6,949 nucleotides of DNA, from positions 1 to 6,949 of the forward strand of contig WRFW01000143.1 of NCBI GenBank assembly GCA_009787435.1, read 5' to 3'. The position numbers were made by a program, and so were the translations under genes. Numbering within the stretch: the stretch's first letter is position 1; each line of letters begins with the position of its first letter. Of the stretch, positions 6,314 through 6,949 are shown one piece after another. This DNA is from Defluviitaleaceae bacterium. GTDB taxonomy: Bacteria > Bacillota > Clostridia > Lachnospirales > UBA5962. The notes beneath the pieces are model-generated. The model was not told the origin of the DNA. It worked only from the letters and a program-made list of their open reading frames with translations, and ran no database searches.

Positions 6314-6661
6314 AGTTAGTTCTCTGTAAATAGCATCTGCTATACCAACTCCACCAGCTTGTGCCATTACCTTTGCTTTTTCTTCATCTAGCATTTGTGT
6401 AAAAATTACTTCTGCATTGCTTCGTTCAAAAAGCCCTTGCGGCTCTGGAACAGTTCGCCGCATAGCTTGGAACATTTGATATATAAAAAGGCTTTCCATT
6501 TGAATTGCTGCATCTCTTAAAGCGGATGTATCTCTTTCATTTTCACCGCTTTGAGATACTCTTTCAAGAATAGCTTCAAAATTTGCTAATTGATTTTCTT
6601 CTCTTGAAACACCTATATTGGATATGTTATTGAAATTGTTTAATGCTTGTATGTTATTCAT
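6308..6661 (-). CDS. flgJ: flagellar rod-binding protein (FlgJ N-terminal domain type)
   Basis: A 117-residue protein matching the rod-binding domain that forms the N-terminal half of proteobacterial FlgJ, which caps or scaffolds the growing rod in the periplasm or cell wall. Diagnostic stretches are A-A-I-Q-M-E-S-L-F-I-Y-Q-M-F-Q-A-M-R (residues 51-68) and M-L-D-E-E-K-A ... A-G-G-V-G-I-A-D-A-I (90-111). The C-terminal muramidase domain of enterobacterial FlgJ is absent, as is usual in Bacillota. The first 45 residues are Asn-rich and probably disordered. ATG 6661 is preceded 8 nt upstream by AAGAGG. It follows the FlgG-like gene by 38 bp and precedes hemerythrin. Confidence 0.9.
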   Translation of the reverse strand: MNNIQALNNFNNISNIGVSREENQLANFEAILERVSQSGENERDTSALRDAAIQMESLFIYQMFQAMRRTVPEPQGLFERSNAEVIFTQMLDEEKAKVMAQAGGVGIADAIYRELTR

Positions 6662-6672
6662 AAACCTAACCT

Positions 6673-6689
6673 CTTAAATTTTATTTAAG
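6673..6689 (-). promoter_or_regulatory. small AT hairpin touching the flgJ ribosome binding site
   Basis: CTTAAAT (6673-6679) and ATTTAAG (6683-6689) are perfect 7-bp arms with a 3-nt loop, in the gap between the FlgG-like stop and flgJ. On the transcript, the 3' arm shares its last AAG with the AAGAGG Shine-Dalgarno (6670-6675). It is weak (one G-C pair), so any effect on translation would be modest. Confidence 0.3.
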
Positions 6690-6699
6690 TGTATAAAAA

Positions 6700-6949
6700 C
6701 TATCTTCTCATATTATTAGCTTGCTGAAGCATATCATCTGAAGTTGTTATTATTCTTGAGTTAAGCTCAAAAGCACGTTGAGAAACAATTAAATTAACCA
6801 TTTCATCGGCAATTAAAACATTTGAACGCTCTAAATGCCCTTGAAGCACATGAGACGGCTGAGCAACAGCATTTTGTGTTTCAACTATCGGCTCGCCGCT
6901 AGCAGGTGTGCTAATAAACATATTGCCGCCGATAGCTTCTAAACCTTGG
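6700..6949 (-). CDS. flgG: flagellar distal-rod protein FlgG, C-terminal part (cut by window edge)
   Basis: The last 82 codons of a flagellar rod/hook-basal body protein; the reading frame is open to the window edge, and M at 6921 is internal, not the start. It begins Q-G-L-E-A-I-G-G-N, equivalent to the family motif N-P-x-G-L-x-A-x-G, continues with P-A-S-G-E-P, and ends with the basal-body rod C-terminal helix E-M-V-N-L-I-V-S-Q-R-A-F-E-L-N-S ... D-D-M-L-Q-Q-A-N. FlgG proteins are about 260 residues, so roughly a third is visible. FlgG forms the distal rod of the flagellar drive shaft. FlgF (FlhO in Bacillus) is the alternative, but the end sequence and the next gene being flgJ favour FlgG. 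Confidence 0.85.
   Translation of the reverse strand, partial: QGLEAIGGNMFISTPASGEPIVETQNAVAQPSHVLQGHLERSNVLIADEMVNLIVSQRAFELNSRIITTSDDMLQQANNMRR

Noticed and set aside
6700..6921. Separate 73-residue gene starting at 6921
   Set aside because: The frame stays open upstream to the window edge and encodes the conserved rod-protein motif before this Met, so it is an internal methionine of a truncated flgG.

Overview
This window looks like chromosomal DNA from a low-GC, flagellated bacterium, most likely a clostridial Bacillota (Lachnospiraceae-like). This is inferred from the AT-rich sequence, AGGAGG-type ribosome binding sites, a TTG start, Listeria-Bacteroides (InlB B-type) repeats in a secreted protein, and a short FlgJ that has only the rod-binding domain. 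The species cannot be named from the sequence alone.

Left part (1-305): a leader of about 300 bp with no large gene. It holds a C10 tract, a candidate promoter, a perfect 18-bp palindrome, a very strong ribosome binding site in front of a 21-codon ORF, and a second dyad just upstream of the large gene whose left arm could pair in two alternative ways.

Centre (306-5741, + strand): one 1811-codon gene for a giant secreted protein. It has a signal peptide, about 17 divergent InlB-type repeats split into two blocks by a Gly/Ser/Pro linker, two chitin-binding-like modules (CBM5/12 type), and a very acidic C-terminus made of 90-bp tandem repeats. It has no LPXTG motif and no C-terminal membrane anchor, so any surface attachment probably relies on the carbohydrate-binding modules or on charge. 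The gene ends at a strong hairpin terminator that can also work for the convergent genes.

Right part (5893-6949, - strand): the distal end of a flagellar operon, transcribed towards the large gene. In order of transcription it has the C-terminal third of a FlgG-like distal-rod protein (cut by the window edge), a rod-binding FlgJ-type protein, and a bacteriohemerythrin with all seven di-iron ligands. The hemerythrin starts with TTG, and its ribosome binding site overlaps the flgJ stop codon, so the two are probably translationally coupled.

The flagellar genes and the giant protein are convergent and separated by the terminator, so they are unlikely to share a transcript. A functional link (motility and adhesion) is only a guess from proximity.
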